Assembly (NCBI GenBank): GCA_020723785.1
Contig: DYIH01000001.1
Coordinates: 1 to 29,271, forward strand
Source of the DNA: Thermaerobacter marianensis
Lineage (GTDB): Bacteria > Bacillota > Sulfobacillia > DYIH01
DNA: 29,271 bases
Direction: 5' to 3'
In this document: piece by piece, positions 22,979 through 29,271 of the stretch
How the letters are laid out: each line of letters begins with the position of its first letter
How positions within the stretch are numbered: position 1 is the first letter of the stretch
The notes under the pieces: generated by a model
Seen by the model: the letters and a program-made list of their open reading frames with translations, nothing else
Database searches by the model: none
What the model was told of the DNA's origin: nothing
Translations under genes and position numbers: made by a program

Positions 22979-23779
22979 CTAGCCACGTGAGATGGCCAAC
23001 AGGATCACCAGGACCCCCAGGGCGAATCGGTACCAGGCAAAGACCCGGAAGCTGCCGTTCCGGAGGTAGCGCAACAGGAAGCCGATGCTCAGTATGCCCG
23101 ACACGGCCGCCGCCAGCACCCCGGCCCAGAACGACGCCGACGCCAGGTCGGCCGCGCTCAGGTTGCGGACCTGCAGGACGCCGGCGCCCAGAATGATCGG
23201 CATGGACATCAGGAACGAGAAGCGGGCCGCCGCCTCCCGCGCAAGCCCCCGCAGGAGGCCCGCCGTCATCGTGGCGCCGGAGCGGGACACGCCGGGCACG
23301 ATGGCCACGGCCTGGGAGAGGCCGATGACAAGGGCGGCCCCAATATCGATACCGTTGATGCCCAGCCCGCCACGGCCGCGCCTGGCATCCGCCCAGTAGA
23401 GCATCCAGCCCATCGCAATCAGGGCCAGGGCGATCAGCAGCGGCGAACGGAACACGGTGGCCGCCGCGTCCTCCAAGAGCAAGCCTGCCAGCGCCCCGGG
23501 CAGCGATGCCGCGACCAGATACCAGAAGAGGCGCCGCTGGTCCGGCCGTCCCCTCAGGAGGCCGTCGACCACCAGCGAGAGCCATTCTCGCCAGAAAAAA
23601 GCGAGCACAGCCATGAGCGTGCCCATGTGCAGGGCCACATTGAAGGTCAACCCTGGATCGGGCCATCCGAAGAACCAGGGCGTCAGGACCAGGTGGGCCG
23701 TGCTCGAGATGGGCAGGAACTCGCCCACCCCCTGCACGATGCCCAGCACCAGCGCCTGCCCCACCGTAAGCGTTGCCAT
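22979..23779 (-). CDS. uppP: Undecaprenyl-diphosphatase (UppP/BacA type)
   Basis: UppP removes a phosphate from undecaprenyl diphosphate to recycle the lipid carrier for cell wall synthesis; excess gives bacitracin resistance. The 266-residue product has the family motifs Q-G-V-G-E-F-L-P-I-S-S-T-A-H (about 16-29) and P-G-V-S-R-S-G-A-T-M near residue 175, with about eight membrane helices. The frame extends to 23854, but the ATG at 23779 matches the usual N terminus (x-L-G-I-V-Q-G-x-x-E within 20 residues) and has GGGTGGGGGG before it. It is the first gene of a two-gene unit with the AI-2E permease. Confidence 0.96.
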   Translation of the reverse strand: MATLTVGQALVLGIVQGVGEFLPISSTAHLVLTPWFFGWPDPGLTFNVALHMGTLMAVLAFFWREWLSLVVDGLLRGRPDQRRLFWYLVAASLPGALAGLLLEDAAATVFRSPLLIALALIAMGWMLYWADARRGRGGLGINGIDIGAALVIGLSQAVAIVPGVSRSGATMTAGLLRGLAREAAARFSFLMSMPIILGAGVLQVRNLSAADLASASFWAGVLAAAVSGILSIGFLLRYLRNGSFRVFAWYRFALGVLVILLAISRG

Positions 23780-23834
23780 GCGCCCCCCACCCCTCGTCCG
23801 TCCCGGTGTAACGTCCCACCGAGCAGGCACCCCG

Positions 23835-23864
23835 GCCATTGTAGCACGGGCCATTGTAGCACGG
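23835..23864 (-). repeat. Perfect tandem 15-bp repeat carrying two -10 boxes
   Basis: GCCATTGTAGCACGG occurs twice in a row (23835-23849 and 23850-23864). On minus each copy contains TGC-TACAAT, an extended -10 element one base from consensus. A -35-like TTGGCG lies 18 bp upstream of the outer -10. So uppP appears to have a duplicated promoter core about 60-75 bp before its start. Confidence 0.65.
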
Positions 23865-23897
23865 CTACCGATTCCGCGCCAACCGGGTGAGTATGCC

Positions 23898-23926
23898 TTG
23901 ACTCCGACAGGTCGGCTGGTTATAAT
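23898..23926 (+). promoter_or_regulatory. Strong sigma-A promoter for the riboswitch-terC unit
   Basis: TTGACT (23898-23903), exactly 17 bp, then TATAAT (23921-23926). This is the best consensus promoter in the window. Initiation would fall near 23933, just before the riboswitch aptamer, which starts at 23937. Confidence 0.85.
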
Positions 23927-23936
23927 AGCCCCAGTT

Positions 23937-24036
23937 CAAAGGGGAGTAGCTACCCGGCAGCCTCCGCCGGGGGACGGTTCCGTCAATACGGATTTTCCCG
24001 GACCGTCCGCTCTATCGAGAGTCAGCGAGACCTTTG
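23937..24036 (+). ncRNA. yybP-ykoY riboswitch (Mn2+-sensing) aptamer
   Basis: The leader begins CAAAGGGGAGTAGC and ends GCGAGACCTTTG. These are the two conserved ends of the yybP-ykoY element: CAAAGG pairs with CCTTTG to form P1, and the GGGGAGTAGC and GAGACC parts face each other in the metal site. CGGTTCCGTCAATACGG in the middle resembles the second conserved stem. The class is known to sense Mn2+ and often precedes TerC-type exporters, as here. The 3' strand of P1 is shared with the terminator that follows, so metal binding should block termination and turn the genes on. Confidence 0.88.
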
Positions 24037-24073
24037 CGCCTACCAAGCAAATCATGGGGCGTAAAGGTTTTTT
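24030..24073 (+). terminator. Intrinsic terminator, expression platform of the Mn2+ riboswitch
   Basis: ACCTTTGCGCC (24030-24040) pairs with GGCGTAAAGGT (24058-24068) over 11 positions, including one G-U, around a 17-base loop. A run of six T follows (24068-24073). The 5' arm contains the CCTTTG needed for aptamer P1, so the aptamer and terminator are mutually exclusive. About 40 bases remain to the first gene. Confidence 0.88.
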
Positions 24074-24112
24074 GTTGCGCAAAACACGCCAACGTCAGGG
24101 GGGTAAAAGCTG

Positions 24113-24421
24113 ATGAAGTGTCCGATGTGCGACGCGGTGATGCGAGAGATCAACCGGCGTGGGGTCCACATCGACGTGTGCCCCGAATGCAAGGGGGTCT
24201 GGTTGGACCGGGGCGAGCTGGAAAAGATCATCGCGGCTTCCCGGGAGGACTTCGACGACTACGCGCCCCGGCAGCGTGACTATCCTTCTCCCGCCAGGGG
24301 CGGCGACCACCCGCAGCGCGAACCGTCCCACGACCACCATAAATACGACCACCATAAATACGGATATCACAAGCCCAAGAAAAAGCGCTTTTTTGAAGAG
24401 ATCTTCGAAATTTTCGATTAG
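24113..24421 (+). CDS. Small zinc-ribbon (TFIIB-type) protein with a His-rich segment
   Basis: A 102-residue soluble protein. C3-P-M-C6 and C23-P-E-C26-K-G-V-W-L-D-R-G-E-L form a zf-TFIIB-type zinc ribbon, a family found in many bacteria with no settled function. Residues 73-86 are His-rich (H-D-H-H-K-Y-D-H-H-K-Y-G-Y-H) and could bind metal. A Lys-rich stretch and an acidic-aromatic end (F-F-E-E-I-F-E-I-F-D) follow. It is the first gene behind the Mn2+ riboswitch, with AGGGGGG nine bases before the ATG, and terC follows 23 bp later. A role in metal handling together with TerC, such as a sensor, buffer or chaperone, is inference. Confidence 0.85.
   Translation: MKCPMCDAVMREINRRGVHIDVCPECKGVWLDRGELEKIIAASREDFDDYAPRQRDYPSPARGGDHPQREPSHDHHKYDHHKYGYHKPKKKRFFEEIFEIFD
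24331..24360 (+). repeat. Perfect tandem 15-bp repeat coding the His-rich segment
   Basis: CGACCACCATAAATA occurs twice in a row inside the zinc-ribbon gene. In frame it codes D-H-H-K-Y twice, so the His-rich part grew by duplication of a 15-bp unit and may vary in copy number between strains. Confidence 0.85.
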
Positions 24422-24444
24422 CCTACTGGAGGGACAAGTTCCCG

Positions 24445-25395
24445 TTGGAAACCGTGGGTTCCCCCTTTCTGTGGGTGGGGTTTACGCTTCTCGTACTCGT
24501 TCTTCTCGCCCTGGACCTGGGCGTGCTCAACCGCCAGAACGACATGGGACCCCGCCAGGCGTTACGGATGACCCTGTTTTGGATCAGCCTGGCGGTTCTA
24601 TTCAATGTCGTGATCTACTTCCTGTTCGGCACGGAAAAGGCTTTGGAATTCACCGCCGGCTACCTGGTCGAATACTCCCTCAGCGTCGACAACATCTTCG
24701 TCTTCCTGGTGGTCTTCTCTTACTTTGCCGTGCCCCATGCCCACCGGCGCCGCGTCCTCTTCTGGGGGATACTGGGCGCCATCACCATGCGCGCCGCCTT
24801 CATCCTGGCCGGCGCCACGCTGCTGAAGCAATTCCACTGGATGATCTTCGTCTTCGGCGGCTTCCTCATCCTGACCGGGGTCAAGTTGTTCCTCCAACGG
24901 GACGAGGAACCACATCCGGAACGCAACATCCTCTTCCGCCTCTTCCAGCGGTTCGTCCCGTCCGTTTCCGAGTATCACGGCGGCCATTTCCTCGTCCGAA
25001 TCGACGGCCGACGCTTCGCGACGCCGCTGCTGCTGGTCCTGGTGTGCATCGAGGCGACGGACGTCGTCTTCGCCATCGATTCCGTCCCGGCGATCTTTGC
25101 CATCACCAGGGATCCGTTCATCGTCTATACGTCCAACATCTTCGCCATCCTGGGCTTGCGGGCCCTCTACTTCCTCCTGGCCGACCTCATGGAACGGCTC
25201 CATTATCTGAAGGTCGGACTTAGCGCGGTGCTGGTCTTCGTCGGCGTCAAAATGGTTCTCGCCGACTGGTACAAGGTGCCCGTGGGGGCATCCCTGGCCA
25301 TAATCGCCGGCATCCTGGCGGTCACCGTCATCGCCTCGCTTCGGTGCTCGCCCGGAACGACCATGACCAAGCGTAGCAACAGGCCGCCCACGTAA
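24445..25395 (+). CDS. TerC-family membrane protein, probable Mn2+ exporter
   Basis: A polytopic membrane protein of 316 residues with about nine helices. TerC-family motifs are Y-S-L-S-V-D-N-I-F-V-F (about 78-88), with the conserved D-N pair, and the second-half copy I-E-A-T-D-V-V-F-A-I-D-S-V-P-A-I-F-A, with acidic residues in membrane helices expected to carry the metal. T-S-N-I-F-A-I-L-G-L-R-A-L-Y-F is also typical. Bacillus relatives (YkoY, YceF) and E. coli Alx are linked to manganese export. The start is a TTG with GGAGGG 11 bases upstream. The riboswitch, zinc-ribbon gene and terC form one transcript. The last 18 residues (R-C-S-P-G-T-T-M...) are not family-like. Confidence 0.92.
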   Translation: METVGSPFLWVGFTLLVLVLLALDLGVLNRQNDMGPRQALRMTLFWISLAVLFNVVIYFLFGTEKALEFTAGYLVEYSLSVDNIFVFLVVFSYFAVPHAHRRRVLFWGILGAITMRAAFILAGATLLKQFHWMIFVFGGFLILTGVKLFLQRDEEPHPERNILFRLFQRFVPSVSEYHGGHFLVRIDGRRFATPLLLVLVCIEATDVVFAIDSVPAIFAITRDPFIVYTSNIFAILGLRALYFLLADLMERLHYLKVGLSAVLVFVGVKMVLADWYKVPVGASLAIIAGILAVTVIASLRCSPGTTMTKRSNRPPT

Positions 25396-25490
25396 CAACA
25401 CCGCATTTACCAAGTTCAGCGTCCGTGGCGACAGCTGGCGGTGGGAAGGCCGGTGCCACGGTCGGTGCGGTGGCCGGGATGGCGGCGGTG

Positions 25491-25507
25491 CCGGCGGTTG
25501 TCGCCGG
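25491..25507. terminator. Hairpin between convergent terC and cytochrome genes
   Basis: CCGGCG and CGCCGG form perfect 6-bp arms around GTTGT, in the 117-bp gap between two convergent genes. No T-run follows in either direction. It may be a weak bidirectional terminator. The rest of the gap is Gly/Ala-codon-like GC-rich sequence with no gene I can support. Confidence 0.3.
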
Positions 25508-25512
25508 AGTGC

Positions 25513-26037
25513 TCAATGGCCCCGGAAGCAGTCAGGATCCATGTGCCGCGGCCCCTGGCAATTCAGCTCGGCCGGCCCCCATAGGCTTTTGATGTATTCC
25601 ACCACGTCCCGAATCTGCTCCCGCGTCAGATCCGTCTTCCAGGCCTTCATCCTTGGGTTCCGCGGGGAACCGTCGGCGATGAAGTTGGCGAGGTCCTCGT
25701 CCGTGTGGTGCCAGGCGTGCGCCGAACCATCCAGGGGCGGCGCCGGGAATCGCCCCTGTTCATCCGGGGCAACGGGGTTGGCCGGGTTTTCGCCGACGCC
25801 GTCCCGACCGTGGCAGCCGGCGCACCTGGCCTCGTAGATCACCTTGCCCCTGGCGACCCGGGCGTCGTCCAGCCTGATCGGCGGCTGCTCCGCCGCCGGG
25901 GGCGTCCCGCGCTCCGAGGCAGCGGGCGCAGCTTTTCCGCAACCGGTGACCAGCATCAGGACGGCGCCGAGCACAACCACGACACCCAAGGCTAAAGGGA
26001 TCATACCCGCTTTGCCATGCCGGCCTTTTCCCGACAC
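25513..26037 (-). CDS. Lipoprotein monohaem cytochrome c
   Basis: A second small class I cytochrome, 174 residues. The hydrophobic signal (12-30) ends in a lipobox, L-V-T-G-C33. A linker rich in Ala and Pro follows, then the haem site C72-A-G-C75-H76 and the likely axial Met130 in N-P-R-M-K-A-W. The C-terminal helix I-R-D-V-V-E-Y-I-K-S-L-W is typical. Two further cysteines lie in the tail (N-C-Q-G-P-R-H-M-D-P-D-C-F) and may form a disulfide. The frame is open to 26157, but the GTG at 26037 has GGAGGCGGGGGA just before it and lies downstream of an extended -10 promoter. It is convergent with terC and is not next to an oxidase or reductase gene, so its partner is unknown. The nos operon cytochrome is a similar protein. 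Confidence 0.9.
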   Translation of the reverse strand: MSGKGRHGKAGMIPLALGVVVVLGAVLMLVTGCGKAAPAASERGTPPAAEQPPIRLDDARVARGKVIYEARCAGCHGRDGVGENPANPVAPDEQGRFPAPPLDGSAHAWHHTDEDLANFIADGSPRNPRMKAWKTDLTREQIRDVVEYIKSLWGPAELNCQGPRHMDPDCFRGH

Positions 26038-26092
26038 CTGTCCCCCGCCTCCCGACTTGGCCAACCTGTTCATGAACAGCCGAAACAAATGC

Positions 26093-26101
26093 ATTATACC
26101 A
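26093..26101 (-). promoter_or_regulatory. Extended -10 promoter for the cytochrome c gene
   Basis: On minus, TGG-TATAAT is a perfect extended -10 element. Initiation would fall near 26086, about 50 bases before the GTG start. No good -35 is seen. It lies between the ligase stop and the cytochrome start, so the cytochrome can be expressed alone. Confidence 0.6.
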
Positions 26102-26178
26102 TGGAGCCCATACGCTAACTTCTTCCTCCTATTGATCGCGTTTTGGAAAGAACCCATTTTCTCCTGCAGGCCGGAAGG

Positions 26179-27858
26179 TCAATCCTCCACCCCGCCGGCC
26201 GCCGCCTCCCGCTCCCGGATGACCCGGCGCAGGGGCTTGCCGACCAGCGTCTTGGGGATGGCGTCGACGAACTCGATCTTGCGCGGCACCTTATAGGCCG
26301 GCAGGCGCTCGCGGCAGTAGCCCATGATCTCCGCCCGGTCGGCGGTCTCGCCGTCCTTCAGCACGATGTACGCGGCCAGCACCTCGCCGCGCACGCGGTG
26401 GGGCACGCCGACGACGGCCGCCTCCTTCACCTTGGGGTGCTCATAGAGGAAATCCTCGATCTCGCGGGGGTAGACGTTGTAGCCGCCGACGATGACCAGG
26501 TCCTTCTTGCGGTCGACGACGTAGAAGTAGCCCTCCTCGTCGGCGCGGGCCATGTCGCCGGTGTGCAGCCAGCCGTCGCGCAGGACGGCGGCCGTCTCGT
26601 CGGGGTGGTTCCAGTACCCGGCCATCACCTGGGGACCGCGGACGCACAGCTCACCCACCTCCCCCGGCGCCGCCTCCCGTGACGGGTCGTCCAGGTCGAC
26701 GATCCTGGACTCGGTGCCCGGGAAGGGCAGGCCGATGCTGCCCGTCTTCTGGCGGCCCCAGAGGGGGTTGGCGTGGGTGATGGGCGAGGCCTCCGAGAGC
26801 CCGTAGCCCTCGACGATGCGCCCGCCGGCCAGCCCCTCGAAGCGCGCCTTGACCTCGGGCGGCAGGGGCGCCGCCCCGGAGAAGTAGAGGCGGATCGACG
26901 ACAGGTCGTATTCGTCGAAGCCGCGCGTGTGGCTCATGGCCACGTACATGGCCGGCACGGCGGGAAAGAAGGTCACCCGGTGGCGGGCCAGGCCCTCCAG
27001 CACCTCGCGGGGGTTGAACTGCGGGAAGAGCAGCATCGTGGCGCCGATGCGGACGGGGATGTTGAGGGCCACCGTCAGGCCGTAGACGTGGAAGAACGGG
27101 AGGGCGCAGCCGAAGACCTCGCCCCCCGGTTGCAGGCTGGTCAGCCAAGCCTCCCCCTGGACCACGTTGGCCACCAGGTTGCGGTGGGTGAGCATGGCCC
27201 CCTTGGGAGCGCCGGTGGTGCCGCCGGTGTACTGCAGGAGAGCCAGGTCTCCGGGTTGCCGCGCCACCCCCGGCGGCCCGGCCCCCTCGCGTCCCAGCAG
27301 CGCCCGGTAGTCCAGCACCGACGCGCCCCGCGGGAAGGCGTGGCCCTCCTTCTTCTCCTTGAACAGGGTGAAAAGGAGGCGCAATTTCCACGGAAAGTAG
27401 TCGTGGATGCGGGTGACGATGACGTGTTCCAGATCCGGGGTTTCGTTCCGCACGGCGGCCAGGTTGGGATGGAGCTTGGACAGGGTCAGCGCCGCCCGCG
27501 CGCCGGCGTCGCGAAGGATGAAGGCCAGATCCTCACCGTGGTACAGCGGGTTGACCGCCACGGCCACGGCGCCGGCCCGCAGGGCGCCGTAGAGCCCGAT
27601 GACGAATTGCGGGCAGTTGGGAAGGTGGAGGGCCACCCGGTCACCGGGCCGGATGCCGAGGCGGACCAAGGCGTTGGCAAAGCGGTTGGCATCCCGATCC
27701 AGGGCGGCGTAGCTCAGACGGCCCCCGTAGAAGAGGATGGCCGTGCGGTCCGGGTGGCGGCGGGCCGTTTGGGCCAGGATCTCGGGAAGGATAAGAGGCG
27801 GGACTTCGACCTCCCGCGGCACCCCTTCTTCATAGTGGTCAAACCAGACCGGCTCCAC
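26179..27858 (-). CDS. Long-chain acyl-CoA ligase (FadD/LcfA-like)
   Basis: An AMP-forming ligase of 559 residues that activates a fatty or related carboxylic acid as its CoA thioester. Motifs are the P-loop Y-T-G-G-T-T-G-A-P-K-G (about residues 210-220), the adenylate site G-Y-G-L-S-E-A-S-P, the hinge region W-L-H-T-G-D-M and D-R-K-K-D, V-G-G-Y-N-V-Y-P-R-E-I-E, and the C-terminal catalytic Lys in T-L-V-G-K-P-L-R-R. The chain length it prefers cannot be read. The start is a GTG; GGAGG lies about 14 bases upstream, so a slightly different start is possible. It follows guaA by 28 bp, and no beta-oxidation genes are seen nearby. Confidence 0.92.
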   Translation of the reverse strand: MEPVWFDHYEEGVPREVEVPPLILPEILAQTARRHPDRTAILFYGGRLSYAALDRDANRFANALVRLGIRPGDRVALHLPNCPQFVIGLYGALRAGAVAVAVNPLYHGEDLAFILRDAGARAALTLSKLHPNLAAVRNETPDLEHVIVTRIHDYFPWKLRLLFTLFKEKKEGHAFPRGASVLDYRALLGREGAGPPGVARQPGDLALLQYTGGTTGAPKGAMLTHRNLVANVVQGEAWLTSLQPGGEVFGCALPFFHVYGLTVALNIPVRIGATMLLFPQFNPREVLEGLARHRVTFFPAVPAMYVAMSHTRGFDEYDLSSIRLYFSGAAPLPPEVKARFEGLAGGRIVEGYGLSEASPITHANPLWGRQKTGSIGLPFPGTESRIVDLDDPSREAAPGEVGELCVRGPQVMAGYWNHPDETAAVLRDGWLHTGDMARADEEGYFYVVDRKKDLVIVGGYNVYPREIEDFLYEHPKVKEAAVVGVPHRVRGEVLAAYIVLKDGETADRAEIMGYCRERLPAYKVPRKIEFVDAIPKTLVGKPLRRVIREREAAAGGVED

Positions 27859-27886
27859 CGCGTCAATGGCTCCCTCCGGCGGATTC

Positions 27887-29271
27887 CTATTCCCATTCGA
27901 TGGTGGCCGGGGGCTTGGAAGTGATGTCGTAGACCACCCGGTTCACCTGGGGCACCTCGTTGACGATGCGGCTGGAGATCCGCTCCAGCACCTCGTAGGG
28001 GACGCGCGCCCAGTCGGCGGTCATCCCGTCGTGGCTGACGACGGCCCGCACGGCCACGGTGTAACCATACGTGCGCTCGTCGCCCATCACGCCCACGCTG
28101 CGCAGGCCGGTCAGGACGGCGAAGCTCTGCCAGATGTCGCGGTACAGGCCGGCGGCCTTGATCTCCTCCAGGACCACCGCATCGGCCCGCTGCAGTACGG
28201 CCACCCGCTCCGGCGTGACCTCGCCGATGATGCGCACCGCCAGGCCCGGCCCGGGGAACGGCTGGCGCCAGAGCACCTCGTCCGGGAGGCCCAGTTCCTT
28301 GCCCACCCGGCGCACCTCGTCCTTGAAGAGTTCCCGCAGGGGCTCGATCAGCTTGAACCGCATGTCCTCGGGCAGCCCGCCCACGTTGTGATGGCTCTTG
28401 ATGTTGGCCGAAACGCCGCCTCCGGCGGCACCGGTGAGGGAAACGCCGCTCTCGATGACGTCCGGGTAGAGGGTGCCCTGGATCAGGAACTCCACCTCGC
28501 CCAGCCGCCGCGCCTCCTCCTCGAAGACACGGATGAACTCCGCCCCTATGATCTTCCGCTTCTGCTCCGGGTCGGCGACGCCCGCCAGGCGTTCGAGGAA
28601 CCGTGCCCCGGCGTCGACGGCGATCAAGTTCAGGCCGATCCCGTCGCGGAAGGTGCGCTCCACCTTCTCCGCCTCGCCCAGCCGCAGCAGGCCGTGGTCC
28701 ACGAAGATGCAGGTGAGCCGGTCGCCGATAGCCCGGTGGACCAGGGCGGCCGCCACCGCCGAATCGACGCCGCCGGAGAGGGCGCAGACGGCGCGGCCCT
28801 CCCCCACCCGCTCGCGGATGCGGGCCACCGCCTCCTCGACGAATGAGGCCATCGTCCACGTACCGTGGCAACCGCACACACGGTACAGGAAGTTGTGCAA
28901 AATCTCCCTCCCCAGCGGCGTGTGCACCACCTCGGGGTGGAATTGGACGCCGTAGATGCGGCGTTCCGGGTCGCCCATGGCCGCCACCGGCGTGTTGGCC
29001 GTGCGGGCCAGCACCACGAAACCCGGGGGCGGTTCCTCGACGTGGTCCCCGTGGCTCATCCAGACGTCCATCCGGGACGGCAGGCCGTTGAAGATCCCGT
29101 CCGCGCTCGCGGCCGGCAACACATCCAGGCCGGTCTTGCCATACTCCCGGCGGTCGGCCGGACGCACGCGCCCGCCCAGGACGTGGGCGGTCAGTTGCAT
29201 CCCGTAGCAGATGCCCAGGACGGGCACACCCAGGCCGAAGACCCCCGGGTCGACGCGGGGCGCGTCGGGGG
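27887..29271 (-). CDS. guaA: GMP synthase (glutamine-hydrolysing), 5' end cut by the window
   Basis: GuaA converts XMP to GMP. The visible 461 codons cover most of the protein; the frame runs off the right edge with P-D-A-P-R-V-D-P-G-V-F before the amidotransferase nucleophile in L-G-I-C-Y-G-M. The partner His/Glu are in F-H-P-E-V. The ATP pyrophosphatase P-loop is A-L-S-G-G-V-D-S-A-V, and the C-terminal dimerisation domain contains W-R-Q-P-F-P-G-P-G-L-A-V-R. The last residues, P-P-A-T-I-E-W-E, match the usual end. The first 50 or so residues and the start lie outside. It belongs to purine metabolism but is separated from purE by five genes. Confidence 0.97.
   Translation of the reverse strand, partial: PDAPRVDPGVFGLGVPVLGICYGMQLTAHVLGGRVRPADRREYGKTGLDVLPAASADGIFNGLPSRMDVWMSHGDHVEEPPPGFVVLARTANTPVAAMGDPERRIYGVQFHPEVVHTPLGREILHNFLYRVCGCHGTWTMASFVEEAVARIRERVGEGRAVCALSGGVDSAVAAALVHRAIGDRLTCIFVDHGLLRLGEAEKVERTFRDGIGLNLIAVDAGARFLERLAGVADPEQKRKIIGAEFIRVFEEEARRLGEVEFLIQGTLYPDVIESGVSLTGAAGGGVSANIKSHHNVGGLPEDMRFKLIEPLRELFKDEVRRVGKELGLPDEVLWRQPFPGPGLAVRIIGEVTPERVAVLQRADAVVLEEIKAAGLYRDIWQSFAVLTGLRSVGVMGDERTYGYTVAVRAVVSHDGMTADWARVPYEVLERISSRIVNEVPQVNRVVYDITSKPPATIEWE

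Noticed and set aside
25396..25512. Short Ala/Gly-rich plus-strand reading frame after terC
   Set aside because: It runs into the cytochrome gene on the other strand, has no SD, and shows only low-complexity sequence.

Overview
This window is a GC-rich stretch of about 29 kb from a Gram-positive bacterium, most likely a high-GC, anaerobic or facultative member of the Bacillota (Firmicutes). The evidence is the gene order purE-B-C-S-Q-L-F-M-N-H, a separate PurS with a short-form PurL, an Fe-S type PurF, lipoprotein c-type cytochromes, strong Shine-Dalgarno (SD) sequences with many TTG and GTG starts, and a yybP-ykoY riboswitch in front of a TerC gene. The genus cannot be fixed from the sequence alone.

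Layout from left to right. A plus-strand HD-GYP protein (386-1498) converges on purH. The end of the purine operon, purM-purN-purH, lies on the minus strand (1527-4830). A complete-looking nitrous oxide reductase operon follows, also on minus: nosZ, a lipoprotein cytochrome c, a four-helix membrane protein, nosD, nosF and nosY (4898-10787). Next come a divergent plus-strand AAA/STAND-type ATPase (11147-12400), a short decayed copy of part of that ATPase, and a BstYI-like restriction endonuclease with its DNA methyltransferase (12490-14104, minus). The front of the purine operon, purE-B-C-S-Q-L-F, fills 14116-21902 on minus. So the pur operon is interrupted between purF and purM by about 9.2 kb carrying a respiratory operon and a defence-like module.

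To the right are an AI-2E family permease and uppP (minus). A divergent plus-strand unit follows: a near-consensus sigma-A promoter, a yybP-ykoY (Mn2+) riboswitch with an intrinsic terminator, a His-rich zinc-ribbon protein, and a TerC-family membrane protein. A second lipoprotein cytochrome c, an acyl-CoA ligase and the 3' part of guaA, cut by the right edge, complete the window (all minus).

How the genes work together. PurE, B, C, S, Q, L, F, M, N and H cover IMP synthesis except for the GAR synthetase step (PurD), and no purK is seen; GuaA takes XMP to GMP. The nos genes encode the terminal N2O reductase (clade II), its likely electron-donor cytochrome, and the NosDFY maturation transporter; no nosL or nosR is present here. 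The Mn2+ riboswitch is wired as an ON switch and should raise the zinc-ribbon protein and TerC when manganese is high. All functions are assigned from recognised motifs and gene order; no database search was run.
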